Source: Sipunculus nudus (lineage: Eukaryota > Annelida > Sipuncula > Golfingiida > Sipunculidae). Taken from it: a stretch of 64,000 nucleotides of DNA. This document shows, piece by piece, positions 35,424 through 48,241 of the stretch; the stretch's first letter is position 1, and each line of letters starts with the position of its first letter. The position numbers and the translations under genes are program-made. Where the stretch lies: assembly GCA_026874595.1 (NCBI GenBank), contig CM049310.1, positions 78,671,056-78,735,055 of the forward strand, given 5' to 3'. The notes beneath the pieces were generated by a model, which saw only the letters and a program-made list of their open reading frames with translations, had not been told where the DNA came from and searched no databases.

Positions 35424-35483
35424 TCTTGATCACATGACTTGTATGTCTTGGTCACATGACTTGTATGTCTTGGTCACATGACT
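35424..35483. repeat. Three tandem 22-bp units with CACATGAC
   Basis: CTTGATCACATGACTTGTAT, then two copies of CTTGGTCACATGACT. Each unit has the E-box-like core TCACATGAC. Short and simple; may be chance. Confidence 0.85.
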
Positions 35484-38109
35484 ATGGTGTCATCATGCTT
35501 GCTTCCACTGACTTCTGTTTATGAACAAGTTAATAGGATACAATATTTCACCAATGCTCTTGTAGCTGTAAACTTCACTGGATGGTTTTTGTAAATTTTA
35601 TTGACATTAGATTACAGTTGGACAATTTAATACTCTTAAATGTGCCAGTAAAAATGTTTTATCTTTAGATAGAAATTATTTTTAGATTTTAACTGTTGGT
35701 ATTATTGAATTTCTTCAATAATAGCCTGCTATAATGTTCCCTGATTCTATTTTTGCAGTATTTCCCCCTGAATAATAGAATACAAGAGATTCTTTGAAAA
35801 TTTTGTCAGATAAAAAAAACATTCATGGGGTTCACTATCTGTTATGTCTAATTCCTTTAAGTTAGAACAGTTTCATTACTCCTATCCTCGCAGTGGACAT
35901 CATGTATAGAACTTGAGTGAAGAAGTGAAATATTTTTGGAAAACATGAATATGCAAATTAAGACATCAAATTTAAATCAAATGTAGGATCAGAGTATTAA
36001 TCCTATGGCAAGGCAGTTGTTTTCATAGAATTTCACTGCATTGCAAAGGGAGACAGATCCATTAGGTGAGTAAGGATATGTTACTTTAATTTTAGGAATT
36101 GGGTGTGGTAAAAAAATGTTATTCTGCTCTAAACTTTACCGATTCCACATCCCCTTGTCACCAAACTCTCTCTGCAGATTCTCTTAGAACTTGTGTGTCG
36201 TATCCTTGCATCCTTTCAAACCCTGACAGGTTTATTTCTCCCAGTTTCTTCAAACTGCTCATGGGGGCTACCATTTTGCATATATACTAAAAGAGATATC
36301 ACAGGTATCATGCATAAACTATGGGTATTCTGCTAGTAAGTATACTGGAATGGTTGTTAATGTTACAGCACATTTTATATGGAGTACAACCTCCCAAAAT
36401 CTATCTGTTCTGATACATATACTACAATTTTAACTTTAGGATTTTCTATGCATAGTAAAATTGAACCTATCATTCTTGTCATAATGGTAAAATTCATCTT
36501 CATCTGATAGACATGCCATCTTCAAGCCTTGGACCAATCATTAATAAAAGAAAATGAAAGATTTATGCATTCTGTCTTCCATCTTTTCAAACCATTATAA
36601 CACATGACAGGTGTTAACAGACCAGTCATGTTAAATCTGTAAATGTGTGTGGTTGCATTGTCAACTTCTATTATTTAATATCCATTTAATATCCGTTGAA
36701 TTTGCTAGATATTTTGCCTGAGAAATGCCAGTTGAATCAAATTTGAAACAGAGATGTTGTACCTACCACATAGGACATGCACCCCTGAAAAACAGGTCTG
36801 CACTTGATTTGGTGTACTTTACAGGCACATGGTCAGAATTACATGCACTTACAGGACATTTCTATTTATTTCTGCCAAATCTTAAGTTTCAATAAAAAAA
36901 CACAGATAGATCATATTGTCCTGGTTGTTTAGTGTGATAATTATGCCATTGCTGATGTTGTCAAGTCTGGAATACAATGCCAATTTGGTGTTAGAGCTCT
37001 AGTGCAGGAATGCCACGATTTCGTAAAAAAAAAACGAGTACCCCTGGCAGATGTTCAGGATAGTGGATTGTACCACTGACTGCGAGTCCTGGTTAATCTT
37101 TGATATTACTTGAATAACCGGTATGAATAATGCCTCGTTCTTAGATAGCCTTATCGTGTGAAATCTGTCTTTTTTTCTGGTGCCTCACTGGGTGACTGGA
37201 GGTCAATTAAACCAGGCTGTAAGAAGGTATTTATAGTAGTGTAAGGTATGGTCGTCCCAGGGGGCGCCTGTATAATTAGGTATTGCTGCTTATCTCAGGG
37301 AGTTTGCCCAGCAGGTAGGGTCTAACACATGTGGCTTGGCAGAGCAGCAGATAGGTTTCTTATCTGTCTGACTCTGGGCATACTCTTATGGGCTTCTGTT
37401 ATTTCTCCCAAGGGGCAAGCACATTTGCTAGAGAGCTCTACAGCGCAGACAAATTCATTTAAAGCCCCATCCAACCACTGTGGCCCAGACAAATTCATTA
37501 AAATCTCCATCTAACTTCCATAAAAAGCCCTCTGTGCAAGGTGATGTAGGTTTAATTGACAATTTCACAGTGTTGTAACATGTGCCAGCTGTGGAGTTTG
37601 TGATTGGAGACAGGGCACGGTCCTGCTGTAGTCCCCACTATAAAGTATATGATGTATTTGATCTCAAGGACATTGGATCTTGAGACCATTGTAATATTGA
37701 TACATCAAAGTAGAAGATATTTTACCCATGCATGTATATTGTATGTGTTAGTAAATATATACATAGGTATTTGTAATGCAATAAAGTTTAAAGTCAGCCA
37801 GGTTTAAAGAACATTGATTAAAATTACATTTTATTAAAGGAAATTTGCGGCCTAAACCATGCATATGCAAAATTACTTCACATATTAGTCGTATCAGCCC
37901 CAATTGTTATTGCTTACCCATGGAAGAAAATCGAAAGAAAGGTAAACAGAACAAGATTTTGTCAAAGACATTAAAGGTTATATGAAAAGAATTGTCAGAA
38001 TTCCCTGCAAAACGCTGTTTTACCTGACCGATTTACTATACATTAATATCATCTCCCTTGTATGATGAATATTTAAAAAAAATGAAAGAAATTTTGAATA
38101 AAATCAAAT

Positions 38110-38535
38110 TTTAATATGTACTGCCTTGGTCTGCAGCAGAAACAGCTGAGGGCGCACTGCTCGGCCTATAACATGACAGTGGGGCAACTCTGCTCAGTGT
38201 TAAACCCCAACCAGGACGGTCCTCATGAAAGTTTGCTGTGTAGGCGTGCACCTGTGTCATGGTTCAGTAGCCCCCTCCCAGGTCACCACCAGTACAAAGT
38301 CACCCTCTGATATTGATCAATAGCTCTATTATGAAGAAATAGCTGTTACAATGGGACAGAATCCTTTGAATTAAAATTTTGATTTGTTGATCTTGATTGC
38401 CCTAAAAATTTTAATGGGTTGTTCCTTGGATGTTTTCCTCCATAAAATTTCAACAGTTTTGAGCATAAATTTGCTGACAGACAAACAGGGTAAAGTTCAA
38501 TACCATACTTCTCACCACCGGGGTGAATGTATAAT
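38110..38535. repeat. Family F repeat, copy 2 (about)
   Basis: The blocks GGGACAGAATCCTTTGAATT, ATTTTAATGGGTTGTTCCTT and GACAGACAAACAGGGTAAAG parallel 20963-21150 in the same order. The region before it (38116-38310) is GC-richer and gives a meaningless short ORF. Confidence 0.5.
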
Positions 38536-39227
38536 TACACGTAATGTGAAATGATGCAAATTGAATCTATTGACCAGTCTTCTAGCAGCTGCAGATCCGG
38601 TGCAGCATCCTATAGCCTGAGGGTCAAGGAGATGAGGTGACGTAAATCTGTACTGTAGTAATTAACTTTATGCTTCCCTGTGACTGAAGACCTGGCTTGT
38701 GCAGGATCATAAAGGGGGCAGGGCAGGCATGTCAGAATCAGACAGCGCTGAGTGATCAAAGCACCAAAATCCATCTACCAGCAGTCAGAAATGATCTCGA
38801 GCTGATGGACTGGAACCCATGGGTCGCCAGGTACATTGAGCAGGGACCCTGAGGTCTGTATTTAAGTATTTCACAACAGACATCAACAGGGCCTCCGCAG
38901 ATCCCAGACTAAATATTGCCCATAGGAAAGCCCACATGAGGCTAATCCTCTGTCCAATTGGCAAGAAAGGTGCTAGCCGTGGTAATCAGCTTCTAACAGG
39001 GTTCAGCTGTGTCCTTGGTGGTCTCCTGGATGCTGCTATATGCCAGTTAGTTATGGCATTAGTGAAAACAGAGGGAGGGTGTGTCAAGGGGGTATGCCCC
39101 CCCTTTGGATACCTTTTGTTAGGCTTTCAAACCAATATTTTTGCCCAAGACCTCACCCCCGTTCCCCCCTTTTCCTGAAAATCAGGGTCTCTTTAAGGTT
39201 TTCTAATTAGTCTTCTTGGATATGAAC

Positions 39228-39246
39228 CCCCCCCCCCCCCCCCCCA
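39228..39246. repeat. Poly-C run
   Basis: An uninterrupted run of nearly 20 C. Other long C or G runs lie near 14357-14368, 14737-14751, 17429-17447 and 25567-25594. The lengths are likely to be unreliable in any assembly. Confidence 0.9.
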
Positions 39247-39867
39247 ACCTCCCCGTTTTAAAAATCTTGGATCTGACCCTGACACAGGATGTATAATTTC
39301 CTGTGTGTTCATCACCGAAAAGGCAGATGATGAAGATGGAAGCCAGCATCTGCAGCTACAAGGAAGTGAGGTACACTACCCCTGGGAGTGACCATTAAAG
39401 CAGGTGCTGGCGCAGCCTGACCATTTCATCCGGTACTTCTGGCTTCCCTCCAGTAACCTGCACCCTCCTCACCTGTGTTTACAAGCATTGACCGTTAGGT
39501 TGGTATTAGAGTGTGCTAACCCCGGTGAAGATTACACACCTTGGCCGCTGGTTGCTGTTGCTGTAATTTAACCTCACATTGCATCTTGATTATGTTTGGC
39601 TGTATGTTATTCCAGCATAAACACAGAATGTAAACTACCTGCATTCAGACAATTGCTGCATGATTCTAGTAGTTACAGATTTCAGGACTTGGAGCTTTGT
39701 CAGTACATCTTCTCAGAACTTGGGGCTTTGGCAGTACATTTTCTCAGAACATGGAGCTTTGACAATACATTTTCTCAGAAATTTTCGACATAACATTTTC
39801 TTAGATAGGCAAATCTATGCAAGAAAGCATAGAGTGTACTTGGAGAGTGCATACCTCTGCCAACAGT

Positions 39868-40310
39868 GATGTTTGACTCAAGTCTGGACTTGGACTCAGA
39901 ATTTGAGTCCACTATTTTTTTATGGACTCAGACTTGGACATGACAGTCCTGTACTTTGACTTGTACTCAGACCCAAGGTAAGGACACAAGTTATTAGGCC
40001 AAATCCATCTGGAGTCCATACATTAGAAAATCAAGCCCTGTCTCATTATATAAAGACTTGTATGCAGAGATTTAAAAAAAGACTATATTTTCTATGATTT
40101 AGCTTTGTATTGGTAGCTAAATGTAATTAAACATTCAAGTTAAAAGCATGTGAAAACTAACATGAAAGTGCCCAAGATAATCTCAAATTTCCATTTCAAA
40201 TTTTTGTTAATAAGGAGAATATTTTTGGACTCTGATATAACTCATTTGGAAGACTTGGACTTGGACCTCAAGGACTTAGACTTACTTGGACTTGGACTCA
40301 CTGTCTGCCA
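39868..40310. repeat. Family E repeat (GGACTC-rich), copy 2
   Basis: It has the same order as 18570-18990: GGACTTGGACTCAG at the left, then AATTAAACATTCAAGT and ATAATCTCAAATTTCCATTT, then a GGACTTGGACC/GACTTGGACTCA cluster at the right. A partly open frame across the right cluster (LDLDLKDLDL) is a repeat artefact. Confidence 0.65.
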
Positions 40311-40594
40311 AAGACCCTACATTTATTTTCACAAAGTGTTTATACAGATAACCTCCAGAAATGAAATATTTATTGTCATAATAATCATTTCTCTTCAGAT
40401 TTTATTGAAATTAGTTGGTAACTTTTGAGATATCATGTACTCAAACAAACAAACATACAGACAGAGCAGAGGACAGACAGGAAGGGGTTCATATACAAAC
40501 CCATCAACTTCATTGTTGAAGGCTATAAAAAGCCAAAGACAATTTTTTTATGTTTGATATGACAAACAGAGGATGCCAGTGATCTAAACTGCAA

Positions 40595-40747
40595 TACAGT
40601 GAAACTTAGAAAGTGCAAACACCAGTGGGACCTCAGTAAAGTGAGGTGTGTTATAATGAGCAAACGGGAATCGGGACCATGAAAAAGTGGTTGTTATTTT
40701 GAGGTGGTCGCTAAATCAAGTTGGTCCAAAGGCGAGGTTTTACTGTA
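40595..40747. mobile_element. Small MITE with TACAGT ends (copy 2)
   Basis: The left end TACAGTGAAACTTAGAAAGT and the reverse complement of the right end TACAGTAAAACCTCGCCTTT form TIRs. It is related to the repeats at 31886 and 62447. Confidence 0.6.
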
Positions 40748-41911
40748 CTCATATAGTTGTCTTTTAACTCATCCTTCACTGAGTTGACTGTATTATCTTT
40801 TCTGAATCTATTTACTTAAGAACTGCTCAGAATCAAGGTAAAAATTCACTCACACTCAGATTCTAATTATACTCTAATTTCACTTTTATTGTTATGGTAC
40901 TTTGCTGCAATAGCGAACTTGAGATTGCTGTTTCATATTTCGGACATTTCTTTTGTTAAAATAAAATGACATAGTTATCATGTTTCAGATATCTGTTGTG
41001 ATTTGACACTGCTTGTAAACATATGTGTTAGAGCCCTTGTTGGCCATTCCCTTTGTGAAAAGCATGATCATATTCCATCTATAAGAAAAATCTCAAATTT
41101 TTACCCATTGTGATGCCAACAATTCATAATGGGGTGGTTTGATTTATCCTCATATGAAAATAAAGTGTTGTCAGATTTCAGGGTCATAGATGTAAGTAAG
41201 CACATTGTGTATATTTCTGATAAGACTCTAACATTAGGCAATATACTGCAGCATTCGGATATCTTCTTGAGTCCGCAGCAGAGTTCTAAGTTTGTCATAG
41301 GAACAAGTCCCTGGAGTGGGTGTCCTTATTGCAAAGACAACAGGAACTGGCTTTGTGTGACAGATCTCAGCATAGACTGGCTGCTGTTTCTTTAGATATC
41401 ATAATTATCAACTCCTTGGAGTATCAGAGCTTCATATTTGTCTATGAATCATTTCCAGTTAAAATCCCATAAGCCTAAGGATACTATGAGGTTAATTTAA
41501 AGACAGAGACATCAAGCATTGATTCACCACCTTAGGGTATGTAGGCCTGACCGTGATATACTGATATTATGTGATCAGTGTTTGGTCAGGAATCAATATG
41601 GTCCTTTTTCTGTAGTTGCCCTTTTGTTTGTGGTGGTTTCAAATTCATGATGTCCGTGAAAGGAAAATAAAATCTTCATAGAAAAAAGGAACCATCTTCA
41701 AAGGCAAGTCAAAAAGCAAAAGATTGATTTTATATATAATTTTAAAATAAGATTATAAAAGTATTATAAAAATCAGATCAATCAAATTATCTGCCTATAT
41801 TGAACGATCTTTCAAATAGTTTCATCCATGGTCAAATTTTACTATTTAACGCACATATTACTTTATATAATTAAGTCTTAAAATGAGGGATATTCTATGT
41901 GTAGGTTATTG

Positions 41912-42005
41912 TACGGTGAAATCGTGAACATTGAACACTCGCGAAACTATGAAAAGTTGAACATTGCGAAAATGTCAGCCATGAGAATATGAAACCATCA
42001 CAGTA
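41912..42005. repeat. Short inverted-end repeat with GCGAAA phrases
   Basis: TGTACGGTGAAATCGTGAAC at the left and GAAACCATCACAGTA at the right are imperfect inverses; between them ACACTCGCGAAACTATGAAA and ATTGCGAAAATG are CG-bearing phrases unlike the intron around them. It resembles a small MITE family common in molluscs (recalled, not checked). Confidence 0.4.
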
Positions 42006-43092
42006 TATTGAGGAAGTTGCTTACTGTGGGATTAATTCGTACTATTATTGGGGCATTGTTCAAAAAGCTGTGTGTTCCTTTCAAAGTGCTCAGGTATATT
42101 TGTTTAAAATGAAATTGAAAATATTTGCCAGTCTGACTATATAACTAGTAAATTACAGGAAAGTTGTCTTCTATTAACTCAAATATACTAGAACAGCTTT
42201 ATATAAGTCTTTTATTCTAGAAATGCCCTTTTTTGTACTTTCTTTTAAAGTAATATCCCACTGTTAAGGAAAAATTATTTTTCTGCCTTTTTGTTTCCAA
42301 TTATATGCCACTTCACATGCTTCTAATCTAGTAAAAATATATTTATTTTGGGGACCCTGAACCTATTTTAACTTTTTATAGTACTTGGAAAATTTGATAC
42401 TTTCTCTCATGGTTTAATACTTAATTTGTAAAATCTAGGTGGCAATAATGTAAATAGACCACAATGCATTAATCGAGGCTATGCATTCATATGTCAGAGA
42501 TATTCATCATGACCACTACCCATTAACATTATACTTTCTGTTGTCACATGTAATTGTCATTTTCTTTACTTCTTTGTTCTTTTATAATACATATAATGTA
42601 TCATGCATGTCCCAGTAATAATAAAAGCCCCCACCAAGGTTGTCTTAGCAGTCTACCAGTTATGTGAAATATTAATTATCATACTGACTGGCAAGATCAA
42701 TATAACCTTTGATGATCATTGGCCCAAGTGACCCATAAGTCCACTTTATTGTGCAGAGAGTGCCCAAGGCATAGTTAAATGGTCCATATATACCTGGCCC
42801 ATAGTCACTGCACAGATGCCACTTCCAGGAGAGGTCAGTCACTGGCAATAATCTGCACCAGACAATAACCACTGACCAGAGGACCATGAGGGATGGTGAG
42901 ACAATTGAGAATTCTACAGTAATTATCCAGCGTATGGCTCCCAGGGCGGATGTTCATTATTGATGGTCAGTGTGTGCGTAGGTGTTGAAGTATTGATGAC
43001 CACACAGCTGCATGGACAGCAGCTGATACAATAAAAAGTCCTCTGACTTCTAGTACCATATGTACATGACTATAGAGTACGACAAGTACTTT

Positions 43093-43232
43093 ATGTTGTT
43101 ATGGGGTGCATATCAAAAGCGGACTGAGCTGTTTTGCTAGTGAAGCCCGCGAGGTGGCTGGAACACCAGACGTGTGCCACCGACCTGGGTTCAAATCCAG
43201 GATCGGCCCAATATTTTCCCCTGAGAAAATGT
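43093..43232 (+). mobile_element. tRNA-derived SINE-like repeat, copy 1
   Basis: An A-box-like TGGCTGGAAC (43155-43164) is followed 33 bp on by a near-perfect B box GGTTCAAATCC (43188-43198). This is the internal RNA polymerase III promoter arrangement of tRNA genes and tRNA-derived SINEs. A CCTGG/CCAGG stem flanks the B box, but the loop is 8 rather than 7 bases and no full cloverleaf forms, so it is not a working tRNA. It ends with CCCAATATTTTCCCCTGAGA, shared with copy 2. Confidence 0.6.
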
Positions 43233-43397
43233 TTTTTTCGTAACATTCGGGGCTCGTTAAAAATGGCACCCAACTTTGGGGCCTGGGGAACGGTAGTTTG
43301 AAGTAATTTGGTAATTACCGCCAACTATTTCACCAATAAATGTGACTCCTGGGTTAATTAATCTTGTACTGAAAGCAGAATGCTCTTAAGAGGGGGT

Positions 43398-43561
43398 GTG
43401 TTACCGGATGCAAATAAAAAGTGGACAGCGTAAAAGTGGACCGAACTGTCTCACTAGTAAAGCTTGCTTTTCTAGTGGAATGGTTGGAATGCCAGAAATA
43501 TACACCACTGACATGGGTTTGAATCCCCGGATGTTCCCAATATTTTCCCCCTGAGCAAACA
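43398..43561 (+). mobile_element. tRNA-derived SINE-like repeat, copy 2
   Basis: It is in the same orientation as copy 1 and about 315 bp downstream. It has TGGTTGGAAT (43481-43490) as A-box relative, GGTTTGAATCC (43516-43526) as B box, and the shared tail CCCAATATTTTCCCCCTGAG. Identity to copy 1 is roughly 70% by eye. Confidence 0.58.
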
Positions 43562-44219
43562 TAACAATATACACAGTTGTATACTTTATCTTTATAGTAC
43601 GTTTCTCCTAGACTCTCTACGGTGGTTGGAATCTTGATTAGCTTTCCATCATAAATGGAAGTGTGATATGTATAACACATTAACAGTTGCTGTCATGCTG
43701 TACCAACTGTATCATGGGTTACACATATGGCATATATGGCAAGGTAGCATGTATAACAGAAGATGAGTACAAAAGTGTACAAGTGTGATTACAAAAAAAG
43801 TATGTATAACATTGTTACTGTATACACATATGACATCACATAAACCAGTAATCACACATTAAGTCTCTATATTCTGTCCATGATTAAAAATACTTGGCTC
43901 CCACATTTTAAATGAGTATGCTGAAATGTGTAAAATGAAACATTGGAGCTAATTTTTGTTTTCATTACATTGGTCACACTGCAAAAAAAAGTCACAATGA
44001 CTGAGGATACAAATCATACAACTGATGTATCCACTACAGTTCTACCTGAGGACACAAAGACTGGTTTACTCTGTTCAATCTACCTTTGTCCACTCGTTTT
44101 GGGGATATTTTTTCTTCAAAGTTTATATTTTTCAGCAAATTTCAAAGAAAGCTGCAGATGTAAGTGATGGTCTTATTTAGAATTGAGAATTTTACAGTAA
44201 ATCTACAGTTTGTTTCACA

Positions 44220-44342
44220 GTCTTCTGTTCATAATACAGTAATCTGTTCATAATACAATAATCTGTTCATAATACAATAATCTGTTCATAAATCAATAAT
44301 CTGTTCATAATACTATAATCTGTTCATAATACAATAATCTGA
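44220..44342. repeat. Tandem 19-bp minisatellite
   Basis: About six copies of ATCTGTTCATAATACAATA with single-base variants. Confidence 0.93.
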
Positions 44343-45093
44343 CAGATCATATTGTTTATATGACATCAACCAATCAATAGCTGTCATTTGAGGCTGTTTT
44401 TGCATGTGGGTATGTTGTAAAATGTAGACTGATTTCTTGTATTTTTAAATAATTCAGTTTCTAGAATAAGGTGGAAGTTAGGTATTTATTTACCTTGTTG
44501 AAAATGAGACCCTTTTATCTTATAATCCCCATATTAGCATTTTCCCCTTTAAATATAACTTATGAATATTTTCATAGCAAAAACAGGGGAACATAAGCAG
44601 ATGAAACAGACTATAGTAAATATCAAATCAAGCTAATCTATAGCATATTGTTAGTTTGGTCCTGACGTAGTAGATAATGTCACCAACAGTCTGTGTTTTT
44701 CTTAATTTAAATTGTTTTCCAGTATCATTATTTGTGGGAGAGAAATGGCACATTATAAGTTTTTTATCTTCATTTCCCAATCTTTATTGGCCTCATAAAC
44801 TGTTAAACTTGTCCTATTTTAACCTTACTTGTTGAACTATAAAGTCTACTTCCCTTAGCACCTCATATAACATCTGAGATTTGGTGTAATTTCTCCCTGC
44901 GCTTGCTGTGAGAGATGTAGCAGGTAATAAGTCTAGAAATTGCAACTTAAATGTTAGAGACTTTTGCTTCTTGTACTTTTAGTACAGGAAAACTTTAAAA
45001 CTGGACAAACCACAAAGTACCCTATCTCTGCCACAGCCAAAGACAAAGTTTAACAGAACATCTCCCTAGATTAAATCTTGTGTTGCTTTGTCT

Positions 45094-45701
45094 AGTTAGT
45101 TGCGCTACTCCTGTCCACCTCTTCGCGATGATTTTTTGCATGTCAAAGAACACAAAAACGTTTTGTCCCTAGGGCAGATAGAGGAAAATGCATAAATAAC
45201 TATTATGGCATTAATAGCCTACCTTATGTCATTTTCCTGTAAAAAATTTAGAACCTTTCTATTAGTCACCAGTCTATTCTGTTTTGACATCTTGCCACCA
45301 ATCATGGGCATGGCAGGGAACAGTGTTGATGTCATAATAGATGTAACACACAAAAGAGGCCTCCACATTAACAGGACCAGTAATCAAGTGCTGCCAACCC
45401 CTGTTTACAGTGAGACTTGTATTCCCTTGTGCATGCGCTTCACTGTTATGTCACATTATTTCATATCAATATCCAAGGAAGATAAACAACCCTTGTCACT
45501 TGTTGGGAACGCCATGAACTACTGGTATATATTGGACATATCAACCAAGCTGTAAAGTTAATAATATTTATATCGTAAGCAGGTAGGGTACCAAAAATTA
45601 CGCATTTTCCTCTCTGCAATTGGTGTAAATTTTGTTTTGCAAGTCTTATGTTGAGATAATCATGAAAAATCTGGTGACCAGGGGTGGTGGAACAGATTAT
45701 A
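45094..45701. mobile_element. MITE, 0.6 kb, copy 2 (inverted relative to copy 1)
   Basis: The right half, read in reverse complement, follows copy 1 at 5396 block by block (GTCCACC-type end, then ACATAAGAC, AACAAAATTTGCACCA, AAGCGTAATTTTTGGTACC-like blocks). The left end TGCGCTACTCCTGTCCACCT is a diverged form of the TIR. Length is about 608 bp against 619 bp. The 116-codon plus-strand ORF inside has no recognisable domain and no transposase motif. Confidence 0.78.
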
Positions 45702-46634
45702 GTACCAAATTCCTCCACCTGAGGTCAGCATCAGTGGCATTAACCCCTTTTATGTTACACAGATGTCCAAAATACAATATTTTACTTCCTACCTCTCTTT
45801 AACATTTTATTTATATGTATTAACAGTTTATTAGATATCTGTTACAAGGAAAAGAAGAAATAATAAATAAACATTTAAATGAACTTAACAGGCTATAAAT
45901 TTACTATAAACCAAGTGCTGCCATCTGTCTTTTAGACCACAAGTTTAGCATACTCCCAGGCACAAATATATTAAGACTGAACAAGCAGAGAGCAAACATA
46001 AACTGTCCTGTGCTGGAATCAATTGTATGACTACAAATTCTGTAAAATCTGCAACCAGTACAACTTATTATATTGAAAGCAAATGCAAGATATGAAAGAC
46101 TTCAGGAAATGTAACGCGATACCTGATTTACCACGTGTATTTTTCACCTAAAATGAATGCAGCAGATTTACATTGACTGGAGTACTAGATTTGGGTCCTG
46201 TAGTTTAACATGATTTATGAAAGGGAATTTTTTTATTCTGTACCATGTTTGTCTGGAATTGATTTTCTATTTTCCGTACCTGACATGCGGGGATAACCTG
46301 TGAAGGTCTTACCAGGTAATGCTGCACTGTTGCTTTACAGACAGAGACGTTGAAAAGGGCTTTATTTATCATTATAAAAAGTTGAAAAATTTCGTCTAGA
46401 CAGAAAAATACCAGCTGGCATTAAGGGAGCCCTGATTGTTTGATCTCCTTTTGAGAGCAATACTTCTTTCTTGGTAACTGTGCCACTGTTAAATGATTAA
46501 TTGCATCACTTTTATGTGTAGCCTGTTCCAGCAGTAGAACAAAGATCTTTCAATCTTGGCCTGGAATATATCAAAGATGTCAGTACAGGTAAGGCTTCCC
46601 TATTATAGAAACTACTGGAACTTAATGTTTCTGT

Positions 46635-47040
46635 TCTGAATAGAGAGGTGTCCATAATAAAGAGGTCACAAAGGGTAAAATGTACCTTTTTATAGAACCA
46701 CCTCATATATCTGTATTTAAAAGGTGTATAATAGAGAAGTGCTCATTATAGAGAAGTTTTCATAATAGAGGAATTTTTACATTAGAGAACTGCTAATTAT
46801 GAAGAAATGTTTTTGATGGAAAAGTGCTGTAATATACAGCATATAATTACAGAGAATTGTCTGTAATAGAGAAGTGCTCATAATAGACAAATGTTTGTAA
46901 TCATAAAGAATTGTTAATAAAAAAGAAATGTCTGTTATAGAGAAGTTTTCATATTAGAAGAATGTCTTCAGTAGAGGATTGTTCATAATGGAGAAATGTT
47001 TGTTGTAGAGAAGTGCACAAAGAAGAGGAATTTCTGTAAC
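46635..47040. repeat. Degenerate minisatellite, unit about 18 bp
   Basis: Loosely repeated variants of AATAGAGAAGTGCTCATA (for example near 46729, 46750, 46867, 46939). Period drifts between 17 and 24 bases. Confidence 0.75.
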
Positions 47041-47808
47041 AGAAACATGTCCATAAGCACAAGATCTCTGTATAAATAGGAATGAAAAAAATCATTTTTT
47101 TCACCATTTCCAACAGCACTTCATTCAAGTGCACAATTGCAGTTTAAAAATGTTATTTTGTGTAATTGTTAATCATAGGGAAACGTTTCACAAGGAAGCT
47201 CAGTTAAAACACCAATAAAAGACAAGGATGTAACGAGGTGCCTGTAAAACTTTAATGATTTCCCCACCAGAAGTTTTACAAGATTTACAAGGTACAAACA
47301 AAGTGTTGCGTGGGAAGTAAATTGAGGCCCATAAGCAAGCTAGTGGGGTGTTGGTTTAATGGCCTGATTTGATTAAAGATTCTAGTTTACTTTAACTTAA
47401 TAGGTCTCAGTTAGAAAGCCTTGGTGCCATGTTTATTAACCCTTGTTTTATCTCCTGAGCCAGGTTGATGGTCCTCAGTGGGTATCAGTGAACATCCTGG
47501 GATTAAGGATGCATTAACGATGTGGGACTATGGATACCAGAGATTAACCATGATACGGTTGGGTGATATACTAGTTGTAGAAATGATGGCATTACTATTA
47601 AAGGCTCGAAATTCAACGTCTTGGGAATACTGGCAATAAAACTGATACAAAGTGACTTTTTTCTTCATTAAATAGTAGTATAGCTCACACAGCAGGCCAG
47701 AGTGTTTGGGCAAAAGATTTTGAATCCTGCTCTGGAGGTGGTTTCAAACCGTGTCCAATTAATGTATATTTAAAAATCTGCTTTGTTTTATGGCGTGTGA
47801 ATGATTAA

Positions 47809-48241
47809 TACTCCTTTCACATGGCAAATGCAAAATGCTTTCAAATTGTTTTGAATGCAATTTGAGCGTTCAAACCAAAAGTATGGTATGGGAATCCAAA
47901 GCGTTTTCAAACTGATTTGGCTGAAACCATTTGAGTCCAGCTCAGGAGGTGGTTTTAAACCTTTTCCAAAGCTAATTGAATTATCCGCTATGTTATAATG
48001 TGCTGTGTGAAGCCCCAATTTTCATATAACAGTTTATACCTGGTTTCGAAGCAGCAACTGGGTCACTGGACAAGCCCATATGCATGTGGCAGAAACATGT
48101 TACATTGTTTCACACATGAAATCCTCACCTGATGTATTGGTGCAAGATGCGAGTGTGAACACACAATACAGTTTTGAAACCAATTTGACCAATCCGCTTT
48201 GAACAAAATGTTTTAAAACCATTTTGTGTGTAAAAGGGATA
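47809..48241. repeat. Possible diverged TIR element, 0.43 kb
   Basis: The left CTCCTTTCACATGGCAAATG and the reverse complement of the right (CCCTTTTACACACAAAATGG) resemble each other, and both continue with AAAATG and TTTTGAA/TTTTAAA phrases. Identity is low and no target duplication is clear. Confidence 0.35.

Noticed and set aside
39322-39380. GATGATGAAGATG-type acidic stretch considered as the DXD-bearing GT64 exon
   Set aside because: Neighbouring codons do not match GT64 and no acceptor in the right phase precedes it.
43155-43205. Functional tRNA gene
   Set aside because: A and B boxes are present but the T loop is 8 bases and no anticodon or acceptor stem folds; SINE-like repeat is the better call.
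45205-45555. ORF of 116 codons
   Set aside because: It lies inside the 0.6-kb MITE, is not conserved in copy 1, and has no domain.
46142-46210. AGCAGATTT considered as the SRF codons of the next EXT1 exon
   Set aside because: The translated context does not match the expected EXT1 sequence after SSRF and there is no fitting acceptor or frame.
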